A stretch of DNA of 64,000 nt from CAZGUX01 sp964529305 (GTDB lineage Bacteria; Acidobacteriota; Terriglobia; Bryobacterales; Bryobacteraceae), in contig CAZGUX010000310.1 of the NCBI GenBank assembly GCA_964529305.1, positions 1 to 64,000 of the forward strand, in the 5' to 3' direction. Positions 1 to 9,032 of this stretch are shown here, in pieces. How positions within the stretch are numbered: the stretch's first letter is position 1; the number at the start of each line of letters is the position of its first letter. The position numbers and the translations under genes were made by a program. The notes beneath the pieces were generated by a model that did not search any database, was not told the DNA's origin, and saw nothing but the letters and a program-made list of their open reading frames with translations.

Positions 1-62
1 TCGTATCCGCAAGACTTATCCGCTTATCCGCAACACATACGCAACAGATTCTCAAGCCTGTT

Positions 63-99
63 GCGTTCACAGCATTTTTATTTTTTCTGTTGTGAACGC
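63..99. repeat. imperfect inverted repeat with T-rich loop
   Basis: GCGTTCACAGCA (63-74) pairs with TGTTGTGAACGC (88-99) with one mismatch around a T-rich loop. Three direct copies of TATCCGC (4-10, 17-23, 25-31) lie just before it. It could be an operator or the edge of a mobile element; no gene is assigned to 1-240. Confidence 0.4.
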
Positions 100-239
100 T
101 CAATCACTTGCCTCCATCTTCGCCTTTTTTTCGCTTCCCTCCGTGCCACCCTGAGATCGGGAATCATGATCACCGGCCTCCTTTGCGCCGCCGACCCGGT
201 CCGCTTCGCCCGGCTTCGCCTTGACTTCTCGCCCGGCCT

Positions 240-747
240 GATCCAGGTTGGGGCAAGTCCACCACCGTTGCGGCCCTCGCCGTCCACCGCTCTGTCTACG
301 GCCCGCCCGGCAACACTACCCTCATTTTTGCCCTTTCCCTCCGCAGTCCGCCGAACTCCTCCGCAAAATGGTCCGCTTTGTCGTCACTCTCGGCTTTACC
401 CCCCGCGGCGATGGCCACGGCGAAACGGTCGCTCATGTCCATCCACGGCTCCCGCATCGCCGCCCGCGACGACGCCCTCGCCGACGACTCCGACCCGGTG
501 TAATCCAATGAATGCTCCACGCTTCTTTGCCGGTCTCGACATCGGCAAACAACACGACCACTCCGCGGTCGCCGTCCTCGGTCGACACTCCGCTGGTGGT
601 GGACGCCACCGGCGTCGGCGATGCCATCGTCGACCTGTTAAAAGGATCCGCGATCCCGCTGGTGCCGGTCATCCTGACCGGAGGCGAACGAGCCACTCAT
701 TCGGGCGGCCGTCTCCACGTGCCCAAGCACCAGTTGATCGGTTCCCT
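240..747 (+). pseudogene. decayed phage terminase large subunit-like gene
   Basis: Reading across frames recovers a terminase-like protein in pieces. A Walker A-type segment, GKSTTVAALAVH, begins near 252. After a one-base deletion it continues as QSAELLRKMVRFVV (about 345-385). An RNase H-like nuclease segment follows: FFAGLDIGKQHDHSAVAVL (from about 523), and in another frame LVVDATGVGDAIVDLLK then TGGERATHSGGRLHVPK (about 590-735). The order ATPase then nuclease fits terminase large subunits, but most of the roughly 450-residue protein is missing and at least two frameshifts are needed. It is therefore not functional. A second fragment of the same family lies at 14093-14150. The family call rests on recognising the motifs; the pseudogene status is seen directly. 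Confidence 0.55.
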
Positions 748-942
748 ATGCGCCGAACCACAGTCTTTGACCCCGAGTGCGCAGGCGCGAGACTCTTCAT
801 GGGCCTTACGGTAACCTGGGTTCTTCATCCATTTCCGATGAAGGTCGCTCGCCTTGGTCATTGGGAAGTCTCATGGTCCGCACCGCAATCGTGGCTGTTC
901 AAGAGCGGTGGGTTGCAGCGTCCTTGGTGTATCATTGTTGGA

Positions 943-1323
943 TTGCGGCGCGCCTCTGCCATTCTGTTGTTGGTGGTGTTCAGCTTCCCGCTGATGTCGC
1001 CGATGCTGTTCGCCCGCTCGGAGTCCACGCTCCCCGCATGCTGCCGCCGGGATGGTAAGCATCATTGCTCGATGGAGAGCAAGGCCGATTCACCCCAACC
1101 GTCCGGCGCAGCCGCACTGGAAAGCAACCCATCCAAATGCCCGCTGTTCCCGAAAGGGTCGACGATGCCCTCGGCGGGCAAAACCAGCGTCCCACGCCCC
1201 GCATGGCTTTTGCAGGCTCCTGTACGGAGTCACCCGGCCGCGACGGAGCAGACCGAAGCCCGGTATCGCATCTCGTTTAGCCGCGTTTGGCAAAAACGCG
1301 GGCCGCCTTCTCTCTTTTCGTAA
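943..1323 (+). CDS. small secreted or membrane Cys/His-rich protein (CCRRDGKHHC motif)
   Basis: A 126-residue product if translation begins at TTG 943. It starts with a basic residue pair and a hydrophobic segment (ASAILLLVVFSFPLMSPMLFA), a likely signal peptide or membrane anchor. The motif LPACCRRDGKHHCSM follows, which looks like a metal-binding patch. The rest is Pro/Ser-rich and low in complexity. The frame stays open far upstream through the terminase remnant, so the start is uncertain; TTG was chosen because it places the hydrophobic segment at the N-terminus. The Cys/His motif together with the downstream CusF-like gene suggests a metal-related role, which is inference. Confidence 0.45.
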   Translation: MRRASAILLLVVFSFPLMSPMLFARSESTLPACCRRDGKHHCSMESKADSPQPSGAAALESNPSKCPLFPKGSTMPSAGKTSVPRPAWLLQAPVRSHPAATEQTEARYRISFSRVWQKRGPPSLFS

Positions 1324-1510
1324 TCAACCACAGTTGGAACGCGCGTGCGGTCGTCCGCGCGCGTAAAGAGCCGTGGATCGGGGCCGTGTATTTCCGCACG
1401 CCTCGCCACGTTCACTTCATCGGACCCCGTCCCATCCGAGGCGCCCCTTGACTCGATAACGGTCAGCGGCAGCGCTGGGGGGCCCTCCCGGACGGTTGAG
1501 GAGCAAAGTC

Positions 1511-2743
1511 ATGAAGAAGGTACTCCTGTGCCCCGCCGCCGCGGCGATGGCCTTCGGGTTATGGGCGGCATCTTCGCCTGGAATCTTTGAAAGCCGCCCT
1601 CGCGTGGTTGCCGAAGGCCGCGATCCGATGCTGTCAGTCCGGGCATCGGGCGCGCTGTCGCTGATGAAATTCGACAAGGGCGACTTGTGGGTCCAGACCT
1701 CCTTCAATGGAGGCGACACCTTTGAGCCAGGCGTACGAGTCAACGACGTTCCCGGAGAGGTGAGTTCGCACGGGGAGAGCAGTCCTCAGATGCAGGTGCG
1801 CACGCGCGGCGAGTTCTACTGCCTGTGGCAGTCCCGCCGCGGAGAACGCGAAGGATCGATTCTTCGCTTCGCGCGGTCAACGAACTGGGGTGAGAGTTTT
1901 TCGAAAGCGATCGATGTCGACACCACGTCGCCCTCGCAGTCCTTCTTCACCATGAGCGTCTCGCCCAAAGGCGTGATCTACGCCGCGTGGCTGGATGGCC
2001 GGGACCGCGGCAAAGGTCGTGCCGGAACCTCCGCGGTCTATCTGGCGCGCTCCGCCAACCGGGGAGTCTCCTTTGAAAAGCCGGTACGCGTGGCTCTGGA
2101 TGTATGTCCCTGCTGCCGGCCGAACATCGCATTCGCCGGAGAACGGTCTGTTTATGTTGCCTGGCGCGGGGTCCTCGACGGCAATGTCCGCGATATCTTC
2201 GTCGCCTCCTCCTCCGATGAAGGCGCGACCTGGAGCACGCCGGCCCGCGTAGCGGAAGACAACTGGGTGTTGAACGGATGTCCGCATTCCGGCGCAAGTA
2301 TGGCCGCCATCGGCAAGCGCCTGTTCATCGCCTGGCACGCGGTGCGCGACAAGCAGGCGGTGCTTTCCCTGGCCCATTCCGACGATGGAGGAAGAACCTT
2401 CTCGCGGCGCTTCCTGGTTTCGGAAGGCGTGTTGGACCCGAATCATCCCTTCTTCAGCACTGTGGGCGACCGCCTGGCGCTCGTGTTCCAGGGCCGGCCG
2501 GCCGGGCGTGCCCAGGGATGGGCGCCCGTCAACGTCTACTACCGCGAGGTGGACGGGGACGCTCGACTCTCTCCTCTCCAAACCGTGGGACAAGCCGGCG
2601 GCAGCGCGTCGTATCCTGTATTCGCGTTCGAGGAACCGGAGCGCCTCTACGTCGCCTGGACCGAACCCCATAAAGACTCGAAGGCCGTCGTGCTCTCCAG
2701 GGGCCGCAGGACCACACAGGGGGTGAGCCGTGCGGCGAATTAG
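1511..2743 (+). CDS. secreted BNR/sialidase-fold beta-propeller protein with CPCC motif
   Basis: About 410 residues. Start ATG 1511 is preceded by GAGGAG at good spacing, and an N-terminal signal (KKVLLCPAAAAMAFGLWAA) follows. BNR/Asp-box-like repeats are visible: FNGGDTFEPG, NWGESFSKA, NRGVSFEKP, DEGATWSTP, DGGRTFSRR. They indicate a six-bladed sialidase-type propeller. The motifs CPCCRPN and GCPHSG are unusual for sialidases and may bind metal or form disulfides. Its stop lies 14 bp inside the next gene, so the two are probably co-transcribed and translationally coupled. True sialidase activity is not implied; many BNR proteins only bind or cleave other glycans. Confidence 0.75.
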   Translation: MKKVLLCPAAAAMAFGLWAASSPGIFESRPRVVAEGRDPMLSVRASGALSLMKFDKGDLWVQTSFNGGDTFEPGVRVNDVPGEVSSHGESSPQMQVRTRGEFYCLWQSRRGEREGSILRFARSTNWGESFSKAIDVDTTSPSQSFFTMSVSPKGVIYAAWLDGRDRGKGRAGTSAVYLARSANRGVSFEKPVRVALDVCPCCRPNIAFAGERSVYVAWRGVLDGNVRDIFVASSSDEGATWSTPARVAEDNWVLNGCPHSGASMAAIGKRLFIAWHAVRDKQAVLSLAHSDDGGRTFSRRFLVSEGVLDPNHPFFSTVGDRLALVFQGRPAGRAQGWAPVNVYYREVDGDARLSPLQTVGQAGGSASYPVFAFEEPERLYVAWTEPHKDSKAVVLSRGRRTTQGVSRAAN

Positions 2744-5700
2744 CGCAATCCTCTTCGCGCCGGCCCTCCTGCTGGCCCAGACCAATACGGCCGAGCTGGC
2801 CGGTGTGGTTGTCGATCCGTCCGGCGGCGCCATTGCCAAAGTGACGGTGTCTCTGACCAGCCCCGCCACCGGCGTCAAACGCGCCGCCGTCACGGACGGC
2901 CATGGCGCCTACCGATTTCTGCGGCTGACGCCCGGCGGCTACGAACTGACTGCCTCCGTCGACGGCTTCCGGACCGAACGACGACAGGGAATCGTCCTCA
3001 CCGTCGGTCAACAGGCCACCCTAAACCTGACGTTGGCGGTGGGTGCGGTCGCTACCGAGACGGTCGTCTACGCCGGCGAGGTGCTCGTCGACCTGCAAAA
3101 CGCCGCGTTGTCCGATGCCATGGATCCGAAGGCGATTCGCGAACTGCCCCTCAACGGCCGGGACTTCGCCCAACTGGCGTTGCTCGAGCCGGGCGTCGCG
3201 CCCTCGCGCCGCTCCTCGGATTCGGGAGGCCCCGGAACCAAGCTCGTCATCAACGGCAACCGGCCCAGCCAGGTCAGCTTTGTCCTTGACGGCAGCGACA
3301 TCAACGACGCCAACAACAACACGCCCGGAAGCGCCGCCGGCGTCCTCCTGGGCGTCGACACCCTGGAGGAGTTCCGCGTCAACACCAATTCCTATAGCGC
3401 GGCCTACGGGCGCAGCGCCGGCGGCGTCATCAGCGCGGTCACCAAGTCCGGAACCAATCAACTTCACGGGTCCCTCTTCGAGTTCGTCCGGAACAGCACC
3501 TTCGACGCCAAGAACTTCTTCGATTCGTCCAGCGCCTCCATTCCGCCCTTCCGGAGAAATCAATTCGGCGTGGCCGTGGACGGCCCGGTGATCCGCAACA
3601 AGACCTTTTTCCTTGGGAGTTTCGAGGGCCTCCGGCAGCGCCTGGGAGTTACCAGCCGCAGCGTGGTGCCCGACGCGAACGCCCGCCTCGGCATCTTCCC
3701 CAACGGTTCGCGCGTCACCGTCAACCCGGCCGTGCCCCCCTACCTGGACCTCGTCCCTTTGCCCAACGATCGCAGTTTCGGCGATGGCACGGGCGAGTAC
3801 GTATCCGCGGCCTCACAGTCCACCAATGAGGACTTCTTTGTGGGCCGCATCGATCACCGGTTCTCCGACAGGACCTCGGTGTTCGCCCGCTTCACGGCCG
3901 ATGACGCGACCGTCGCCGTCCCCGACGCCATCCGCCTGATTCAAGCGGAGAGCAAGTCGAGCAACCGATTCCTCACTGTTGAGCTCACACGGATCCTGTC
4001 GCAGCGACTCCTGAACACGGCGCGGTTCAGCTACAACCGCTCCAATATCGAGAGCGCCAATACGTATTTGAAGCAGTTGGATCCGTCTCTCTCGTTCTTT
4101 CCAGGACGCCCGCTAGGACAGATCTCGGTGACCGGCTTCTTTTCCATCGGGCCGAGCCGGTTCGGACCTTCCTACTCCCGCCAGTCCCTGTTTCAGTTCA
4201 CCGACGACCTGTCATGGGTCCGCGGACGCCATTCGTTGAAATTCGGATTCGATCATCGCTTCTACCGGCTGCCAACCAGCCGGCCTCAGTCTCCTTATGG
4301 CTTCTATCAATTCAACGGATTGACGGACTTCCTGCAAGCCCGGGCGGCCTCCGTCGAACTGACCCTGCCGGATTCGAACCTCGATCGCAACTGGCGTCAG
4401 TCGATGACCGCGGCCTACGTACAGGACGACATCCGCCTGCTCCGCCGCCTGACTCTGAACCTCGGTCTGCGCTACGAGCGCGTGAGCGTGCCCGAGGAGG
4501 CCGATGGCCTCTCGGCGAACTTCCGCAACCCGCTGCGGGATACGACCACTACCGTGGGACCGATGTTCACCAACCCGTCGAACCGGAATTTCGCACCTCG
4601 CGTCGGACTGGCCTGGGACCCGTTCGGCGACGGCAAGACCAGCGTCCGCTCAGGCTTCGGCATTTTCTACGATCCGGTCTGGACCGACTTCTACGCCAAT
4701 GCCGGCAACCGGCTCGCGCCCTTCTACGTCCTGGGCAGCATTCGCAATCCCGTGTTCCCCCGCGCCGAGACCCTGGTAGGGAATCCCGGCTTCGTGCTGG
4801 GGAGGCAGGACGTTCTGGTCTACAACCCCAGCAACCCGTACACCCTGCAGTACAACTTCACCGTTCAACGGCAGTTGGCTCAATCCACCGCCGTGACGGT
4901 GAGTTACGCGGGCCAACGCGGGGTTCATATGGTTCGATTTGTGGATGGAAACCAGGCCATCCCGCAAATTCTCGCCGACGGACGGAAATTCTTCCCCGAG
5001 AATTCCACCACGCGCAACCCGAATCTGACGGGCGTGCGGTACAAAGTCACCGACGGTCAGTCGGTGTACAACGCCCTGCAGGCGTCGCTGCAGCACCGGA
5101 TGCGCGGCGGCCTCCTGGTCCGTTTGAACTACGCGTTTGCCCGGAACATCGACGACGGTTCCGTCACCGTGACGCAAGGCGGCGACAACGACCTGCCCCA
5201 GGATCCCGACAGCCGCAAAGCCGAGCGCGGCCTTTCGAACTACGACGTCCGCCATTACTTTGTGGCGTTGTGGAACTGGGACCTGCCCGCCATCCCAGGA
5301 CTGCCGCGATGGATCGGGGCCGGATGGCAGTGGAACACCATCGGGACGGTCTCGTCCGGCAATCCGTTCTCGGTTGTGGTGGGCTTCGACCGGGCGCGCG
5401 CGCGCTTCCAGGCCGGGACCTCGCCTCAGCGGCCGGACCTGGTTGCGGGGCGGTCGACCAACCCGATCCTGGGCGGTCCGGATCGGTACTACGACCCAAG
5501 CGCCTTTTCGCTGCCCGCCGCGGGATTCTTCGGCAACCTTGGGCGCAATACCCTGATCGGCCCCGGACTCGCAATGGTGGACATGAGCGTGAACAAGCGA
5601 TTCCGCATTACCGAACGCGTGACTCTGCAGTTCCGCACGGAGATGTTCAATTCGTTGAACCATCCGAATCTGGCGATTCCCAGCGCCCGCACGGTCTTCA

Positions 5701-5792
5701 CCAGCACGGGACCGGTCGGTAGCGCCGGCCGCATCACATCGACGTTGACGTCCGCGCGGCAACTGCAGCTCGGGATGAAGTTGGTCTTTTAG
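2730..5792 (+). CDS. Oar-like TonB-dependent outer-membrane receptor
   Basis: 1020 residues from a GTG start that overlaps the previous gene by 14 bp. A signal peptide (RRISAILFAPALLLAQ) is followed by a carboxypeptidase-regulatory-like domain (about 20-100: AELAGVVVDPSGGAIAKV, DGHGAYRFLRLTPGGYELT). A plug-like segment follows (GRDFAQLALLEPGV, FVLDGSDINDANN, YGRSAGGVISAVTKSGTN). The long beta-barrel ends in MKLVF, with the C-terminal Phe typical of outer-membrane barrels. No TonB box is obvious. This architecture is the large Oar/TBDT class abundant in Acidobacteriota. The substrate is unknown; pairing with the BNR protein suggests one uptake or binding unit. Confidence 0.85.
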   Translation: MRRISAILFAPALLLAQTNTAELAGVVVDPSGGAIAKVTVSLTSPATGVKRAAVTDGHGAYRFLRLTPGGYELTASVDGFRTERRQGIVLTVGQQATLNLTLAVGAVATETVVYAGEVLVDLQNAALSDAMDPKAIRELPLNGRDFAQLALLEPGVAPSRRSSDSGGPGTKLVINGNRPSQVSFVLDGSDINDANNNTPGSAAGVLLGVDTLEEFRVNTNSYSAAYGRSAGGVISAVTKSGTNQLHGSLFEFVRNSTFDAKNFFDSSSASIPPFRRNQFGVAVDGPVIRNKTFFLGSFEGLRQRLGVTSRSVVPDANARLGIFPNGSRVTVNPAVPPYLDLVPLPNDRSFGDGTGEYVSAASQSTNEDFFVGRIDHRFSDRTSVFARFTADDATVAVPDAIRLIQAESKSSNRFLTVELTRILSQRLLNTARFSYNRSNIESANTYLKQLDPSLSFFPGRPLGQISVTGFFSIGPSRFGPSYSRQSLFQFTDDLSWVRGRHSLKFGFDHRFYRLPTSRPQSPYGFYQFNGLTDFLQARAASVELTLPDSNLDRNWRQSMTAAYVQDDIRLLRRLTLNLGLRYERVSVPEEADGLSANFRNPLRDTTTTVGPMFTNPSNRNFAPRVGLAWDPFGDGKTSVRSGFGIFYDPVWTDFYANAGNRLAPFYVLGSIRNPVFPRAETLVGNPGFVLGRQDVLVYNPSNPYTLQYNFTVQRQLAQSTAVTVSYAGQRGVHMVRFVDGNQAIPQILADGRKFFPENSTTRNPNLTGVRYKVTDGQSVYNALQASLQHRMRGGLLVRLNYAFARNIDDGSVTVTQGGDNDLPQDPDSRKAERGLSNYDVRHYFVALWNWDLPAIPGLPRWIGAGWQWNTIGTVSSGNPFSVVVGFDRARARFQAGTSPQRPDLVAGRSTNPILGGPDRYYDPSAFSLPAAGFFGNLGRNTLIGPGLAMVDMSVNKRFRITERVTLQFRTEMFNSLNHPNLAIPSARTVFTSTGPVGSAGRITSTLTSARQLQLGMKLVF

Positions 5793-5941
5793 ACATGTTG
5801 ACTGAGGGTAACCGGGTCGCTCCACGATCGAATCGTTCACGAGATGACTCCCGTGCGGATCGCTGGCCGCAAGGAACCCGCCGGGATAGACGGCAAAAGA
5901 TGGGGCTGACAAAATAGACGTATGCCGACGAACTGGATCTC

Positions 5942-6352
5942 ATGACACTCGATCGCCACATCGGGAACCTGCGACGAAAAGCCGGCGCCGGGCTGATTGC
6001 CCTGGTACTGGTGACGTCGCACGGTTGGGTCTTGATGGCGCTCGGGACCAGTTCCACCGAGTGTGGGCAGAAGTGTTGCCGCGTCAGAAAATCCTGTTGC
6101 TGCCGTCAGAAACGCGCCAGCGGCGAGTCGGCGCCGGTGGTGTACGCTCGAACCTGCCCGCCGGGGTGCAGCCAGTCGATTGGAGTTCCAGCCGCGCTGC
6201 AAGCCTGGTTCGAGAGACCATTCAGGGTTTTCTTCGCCGCGCCTGTCATGACCCTGTTGACAGTGACGCACGTGGCGTCTCTTTCTTGTTTCGTGATCGC
6301 CTACGCTCTTTTCCAGCGCCCGCCTCCTCAATCGCATCCTCGCTTCGCTTGA
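5942..6352 (+). CDS. Cys-rich small membrane protein
   Basis: 136 residues. An N-terminal hydrophobic stretch (AGLIALVLVTSHGWVLMAL) precedes a cluster of cysteines, ECGQKCCRVRKSCCCRQ (about 41-57), and then RTCPPGCSQ. A second hydrophobic segment near the C-terminus (VMTLLTVTHVASLSCFVIAYALF) could be a transmembrane helix. No family is recognised. The paired CC motifs resemble metal-binding patches and echo those at 943-1323 and in the CcmH-like protein downstream. The reading frame is supported by its conserved-looking hydrophobic pattern, but the start lacks a strong ribosome-binding site. Confidence 0.45.
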   Translation: MTLDRHIGNLRRKAGAGLIALVLVTSHGWVLMALGTSSTECGQKCCRVRKSCCCRQKRASGESAPVVYARTCPPGCSQSIGVPAALQAWFERPFRVFFAAPVMTLLTVTHVASLSCFVIAYALFQRPPPQSHPRFA

Positions 6353-6431
6353 TTCGTAATCGCAGACCGGTTTCCGGTTCCGCGCCCGGAGTGTTTGTGT
6401 CTATTGGCTCAGAAACCTGAGGAGGTCGTGT

Positions 6432-6908
6432 ATGTTCCGACGAGGTCTATTTCTTATCGCACTCGTCGCCATCGCATCTGTGCCCATTCGCGCGAACCCC
6501 GCGGATGGCGATCCGAGGCTCGAGAAGCTATTCCCGATGTTCATCTCGCCCTGTTGCTGGCGGGAGAATCTGTTGGTTCACGATTCCCCCAAAGCCAACG
6601 AACTGCGCGCGGAGATCAAGCGCCTGGTTGCCGGGGGTATGTCGGACGGCCAGATCAAAACGGAACTCGTGGAGCGGTATTCCATTCGCATTCTGTCGAT
6701 GCCGGAAGGGTTGCCGGGACAGTTCCTGTGGTGGACGCCGTTGGTTGCCTTGACAGCGGGATTCGGTGTGGTGATCTACACCATCCGGCGGTTGAAGGGC
6801 CCGGCGTCCGTGACGCCTCCCGGCGATGTTCGCGCGGTACCCGACTCGGAATGGGATTGGGACACGGAACTGGTAGCGGACAAACGCCAAAGCAGGAGAC
6901 CGGTATAG
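6432..6908 (+). CDS. CcmH/CycL/NrfF-like cytochrome c biogenesis protein
   Basis: 158 residues. ATG is preceded by GAGGAGGT. A signal peptide (FRRGLFLIALVAIASVPIRA) precedes a short helical domain: FPMFISPCCWRENL (C41, C42), then LRAEIKRLVAGGMSDGQIKTELVERY, and a C-terminal transmembrane helix (about 104-127). This layout and the helix sequence match the CcmH family, which presents reduced apocytochrome c for haem ligation. The usual motif in CcmH is LRCPVCQN-like with CXXC; here two cysteines are adjacent (CCW), so redox chemistry may differ. No other ccm genes are nearby. It is followed by superoxide dismutase. Confidence 0.65.
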   Translation: MFRRGLFLIALVAIASVPIRANPADGDPRLEKLFPMFISPCCWRENLLVHDSPKANELRAEIKRLVAGGMSDGQIKTELVERYSIRILSMPEGLPGQFLWWTPLVALTAGFGVVIYTIRRLKGPASVTPPGDVRAVPDSEWDWDTELVADKRQSRRPV

Positions 6909-7010
6909 AGAACTTCATGTGGCCTTGAAACCCGGCATGAAGATCACAGCCGGCGTTCGCAAGCGCGGGAGCGACTACATTTTGGAACAAATCAGGAGAA
7001 CCACAAAGCC

Positions 7011-7685
7011 ATGACTCGACGTGACCTCATCACCACCGGCGCGCTTCTTTCGCTTCCGGCCTTCTCTCAGCCGCAAGCCGTGACATTGCCGAAGCTCGGC
7101 TATGCCACCGATGCGCTCGAACCTTTCATCGACGCTCGAACGATGGAGATCCACCACGGCAAGCACCATCAGGCGTACGTCGACAATCTGAACAAGGCGC
7201 TCGCCGGCCATCCGGAGCTTGCTTCAAAGCCAATCGACCAGCTTCTGCGGGACCTCGCGAAGGTTCCAGACCCAATTCGGAACGCCGTTCGCAATAACGG
7301 TGGCGGGCATGCGAACCACTCGCTGTTCTGGCAAACCCTGGGCAAAGGCCGGGGGTCCATAAAAGGCAAACTGCAGGCGGCAATCAACAAGTCTTTCGAC
7401 AGCAGGGCTTCGCTCGAAGAGAAACTGCGCGCCGCGGGGCTCAGCATATTCGGCAGCGGATGGGTGTGGGTGACGCCGGAGGGCAGGGACTCGCTGAAGA
7501 TCGAGACTTCACCCAATCAGGACAGCCCCTGGATGTCCGGCCGCGCGCCGCTGTTCGGCATCGACGTCTGGGAGCACGCTTACTACCTGAAGTATCAAAA
7601 CCGGCGGGCGGATTATCTGGCCGCGATCTTCAACGTCATCGACTGGGACTTCCTCTCGCGGCGCTATGAGGAGATCGTGAAGTAG
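7011..7685 (+). CDS. sod: Fe/Mn superoxide dismutase with export signal
   Basis: 224 residues. ATG is preceded by AGGAGA. The protein begins with a twin-arginine-like leader (TRRDLITTGALLSLPAFS), so it is probably exported to the periplasm or surface, unlike cytoplasmic SodA/SodB. Family motifs are present: EIHHGKHHQAYV (ligand H48), GGGHANHSLFW (ligand H103) and FGIDVWEHAYYLKY (Asp and His ligands). It converts superoxide to hydrogen peroxide and oxygen; Fe versus Mn cannot be settled by eye. The copper-binding lipoprotein gene begins one base after its stop, so the two form an operon. Confidence 0.92.
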   Translation: MTRRDLITTGALLSLPAFSQPQAVTLPKLGYATDALEPFIDARTMEIHHGKHHQAYVDNLNKALAGHPELASKPIDQLLRDLAKVPDPIRNAVRNNGGGHANHSLFWQTLGKGRGSIKGKLQAAINKSFDSRASLEEKLRAAGLSIFGSGWVWVTPEGRDSLKIETSPNQDSPWMSGRAPLFGIDVWEHAYYLKYQNRRADYLAAIFNVIDWDFLSRRYEEIVK

Positions 7686-8054
7686 ATGCGTGTCATTGTC
7701 GCGACCTGTTTTTGTCTTGTCGCCGCTGTGTCGTGCGGCGGGCGCCGCGAAGACAACGTGCCGGTCAGCCAATACGACCTGGCCGGCACTGTGGTCCGTC
7801 TGGACGCCGAAACCCGGCTTGCCGTCATCAACCACCAGACCATCAAGGACCGGAATGGCGGGGTCTGGATGGAGGCCATGACCATGGAGTTTCCGGTGAA
7901 GGATGCTCGGGAGTTTGCGAAGTTGCGGCCGGGCGCTGCAATCACAGCTCGTGTTTTGCAGCGCCCTACGGACTCGGAGTTCTGGATCGACACGATCCGG
8001 GTTCGGTCACCGGCCGGCGACGCGGGGACACGGCGATCACACGAGCCGCGCTGA
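7686..8054 (+). CDS. CusF-like copper-binding lipoprotein
   Basis: 122 residues, starting immediately after the superoxide dismutase stop. A lipoprotein signal with lipobox LVAAVSC (C17) indicates membrane anchoring. The small domain that follows is like CusF: DLAGTVVRLDAETRLAVINHQ then WMEAMTMEFPV. H50, W61, M62/M65 and M67 are arranged like the His, Trp and Met ligands of CusF-type copper chaperones. Periplasmic Cu(I) or Ag(I) binding is the likely role. Coupling to an exported dismutase fits protection against copper-driven oxidative stress. It converges on the response regulator downstream. Confidence 0.8.
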   Translation: MRVIVATCFCLVAAVSCGGRREDNVPVSQYDLAGTVVRLDAETRLAVINHQTIKDRNGGVWMEAMTMEFPVKDAREFAKLRPGAAITARVLQRPTDSEFWIDTIRVRSPAGDAGTRRSHEPR

Positions 8055-8131
8055 CGTACGTTCGGCAGGGAATCGCCAAAGACGGAAAGACCGGCACGGG
8101 CAGATGCTGGACCGCGCCTGGCAGTGTCCGC

Positions 8132-8755
8132 TCAAACTTTGGGCGGATACTTGGAGAGTTTGCGCTGCAGGGAACGCCGGTGCAACCCCAACAGCTTGGC
8201 GGTTTGGGAGATATTTCCTTCGCAATCCGCCAGCACCCGCTGAATGTGTTCCCATTCGACTCTCGCCAGGCTCGGCACCGTTGCCGTATCGGCGTCGACC
8301 CCCTCGTGCGGATGAGACGAGCGCGCCTGGCGATAGGCATCGAGTATCTGATCGGCATCCGCGGGTTTGGTCAAGTAGTGGGCCGCGCCCAGTTTCGCCG
8401 CCGTCAGCGCCGTGGCGATGCTGCCGTATCCGGTCAGCAGGATGATACAGGTCGATCGATCCCGCTCGCCCAACTGCCTCACAATGTCCAGGCCGCCCAT
8501 GCCCGGGAGACGCAAGTCGACAATCGCGAGGTCGGGGCCGCACTCGTCGGCCGCGCGGAGGCCGGAGACTCCGTCCGGGGCGCCCCGGACTTCCCATCCG
8601 CGGCCGGAAAGCGCGCGGCAGAGCCGGGACCTAAACACGTCGTCGTCGTCAACTACCAGCGCGACTGGCTTTTCTGGTAACGCAGTCAATGTTTCCTCAC
8701 GACTCAGGACAGTGGGCGAACCGGACGAGAGAGGCGTTCTGCGGGTGCACGTCAC
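8132..8755 (-). CDS. RegA/PrrA/ActR-type response regulator
   Basis: 207 residues. The receiver domain (about 30-145) carries VVDDDD, phosphoacceptor D80 in LAIVDLRLPGMGG and the Lys in YLTKP. The C-terminal Fis-type helix-turn-helix reads WEHIQRVLADCEGNISQTAKLLGLHRRSLQRKL, as in the RegA/PrrA/ActR redox regulators. The N-terminus is about 25 residues longer than is usual, so the true start may be internal. The partner kinase is not adjacent. A RegA-box-like palindrome at 8927-8943 lies between this gene and the divergent receptor gene. Confidence 0.85.
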   Translation of the reverse strand: MTCTRRTPLSSGSPTVLSREETLTALPEKPVALVVDDDDVFRSRLCRALSGRGWEVRGAPDGVSGLRAADECGPDLAIVDLRLPGMGGLDIVRQLGERDRSTCIILLTGYGSIATALTAAKLGAAHYLTKPADADQILDAYRQARSSHPHEGVDADTATVPSLARVEWEHIQRVLADCEGNISQTAKLLGLHRRSLQRKLSKYPPKV

Positions 8756-8926
8756 ACCGGCCCGGCCGGGAAACTCCCCATTCTACTTCTCCGCCATCAT
8801 CGCGCGGGGTCCCGCCCGGAAATCAGCATCTGGGGACAGAGCTTTGACCCACCGGAGGCGGTCTAACCATCCTATTCGCAAAAGCGCAATAAATCGCGCG
8901 GTGCGACAAAATGCTGCACCTCGGCG

Positions 8927-8943
8927 TGCGACGTTATGTCGCA
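8927..8943. promoter_or_regulatory. candidate response-regulator operator (palindrome)
   Basis: TGCGAC-GTTAT-GTCGCA is a perfect 6+6 palindrome with a 5-base spacer. It resembles the GCGNC...GNCGC binding sites of RegA/PrrA-type regulators. A related half-site, GTGCGACAAAAT, lies at 8901-8912. Its place between the regulator gene (minus strand) and the divergent receptor gene suggests control of one or both. Confidence 0.5.
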
Positions 8944-9032
8944 TTGTCAGAACGCGTTTCATTTGGGAATCTCAATTCTTGAATTCTCTGGAGGAATACC
9001 CACCTCCCACGATTCGTTTGTGAGACTCAACC

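Noticed and set aside
61..942. One 420-residue gene from 61 to 1323
   Set aside because: Its first part is out-of-frame terminase debris; only the part after about 943 has protein-like features.
4214..5722. 502-codon alternative frame inside the first Oar receptor
   Set aside because: It is a high-GC shadow frame rich in Arg/Pro with no domain; the receptor frame explains the DNA.
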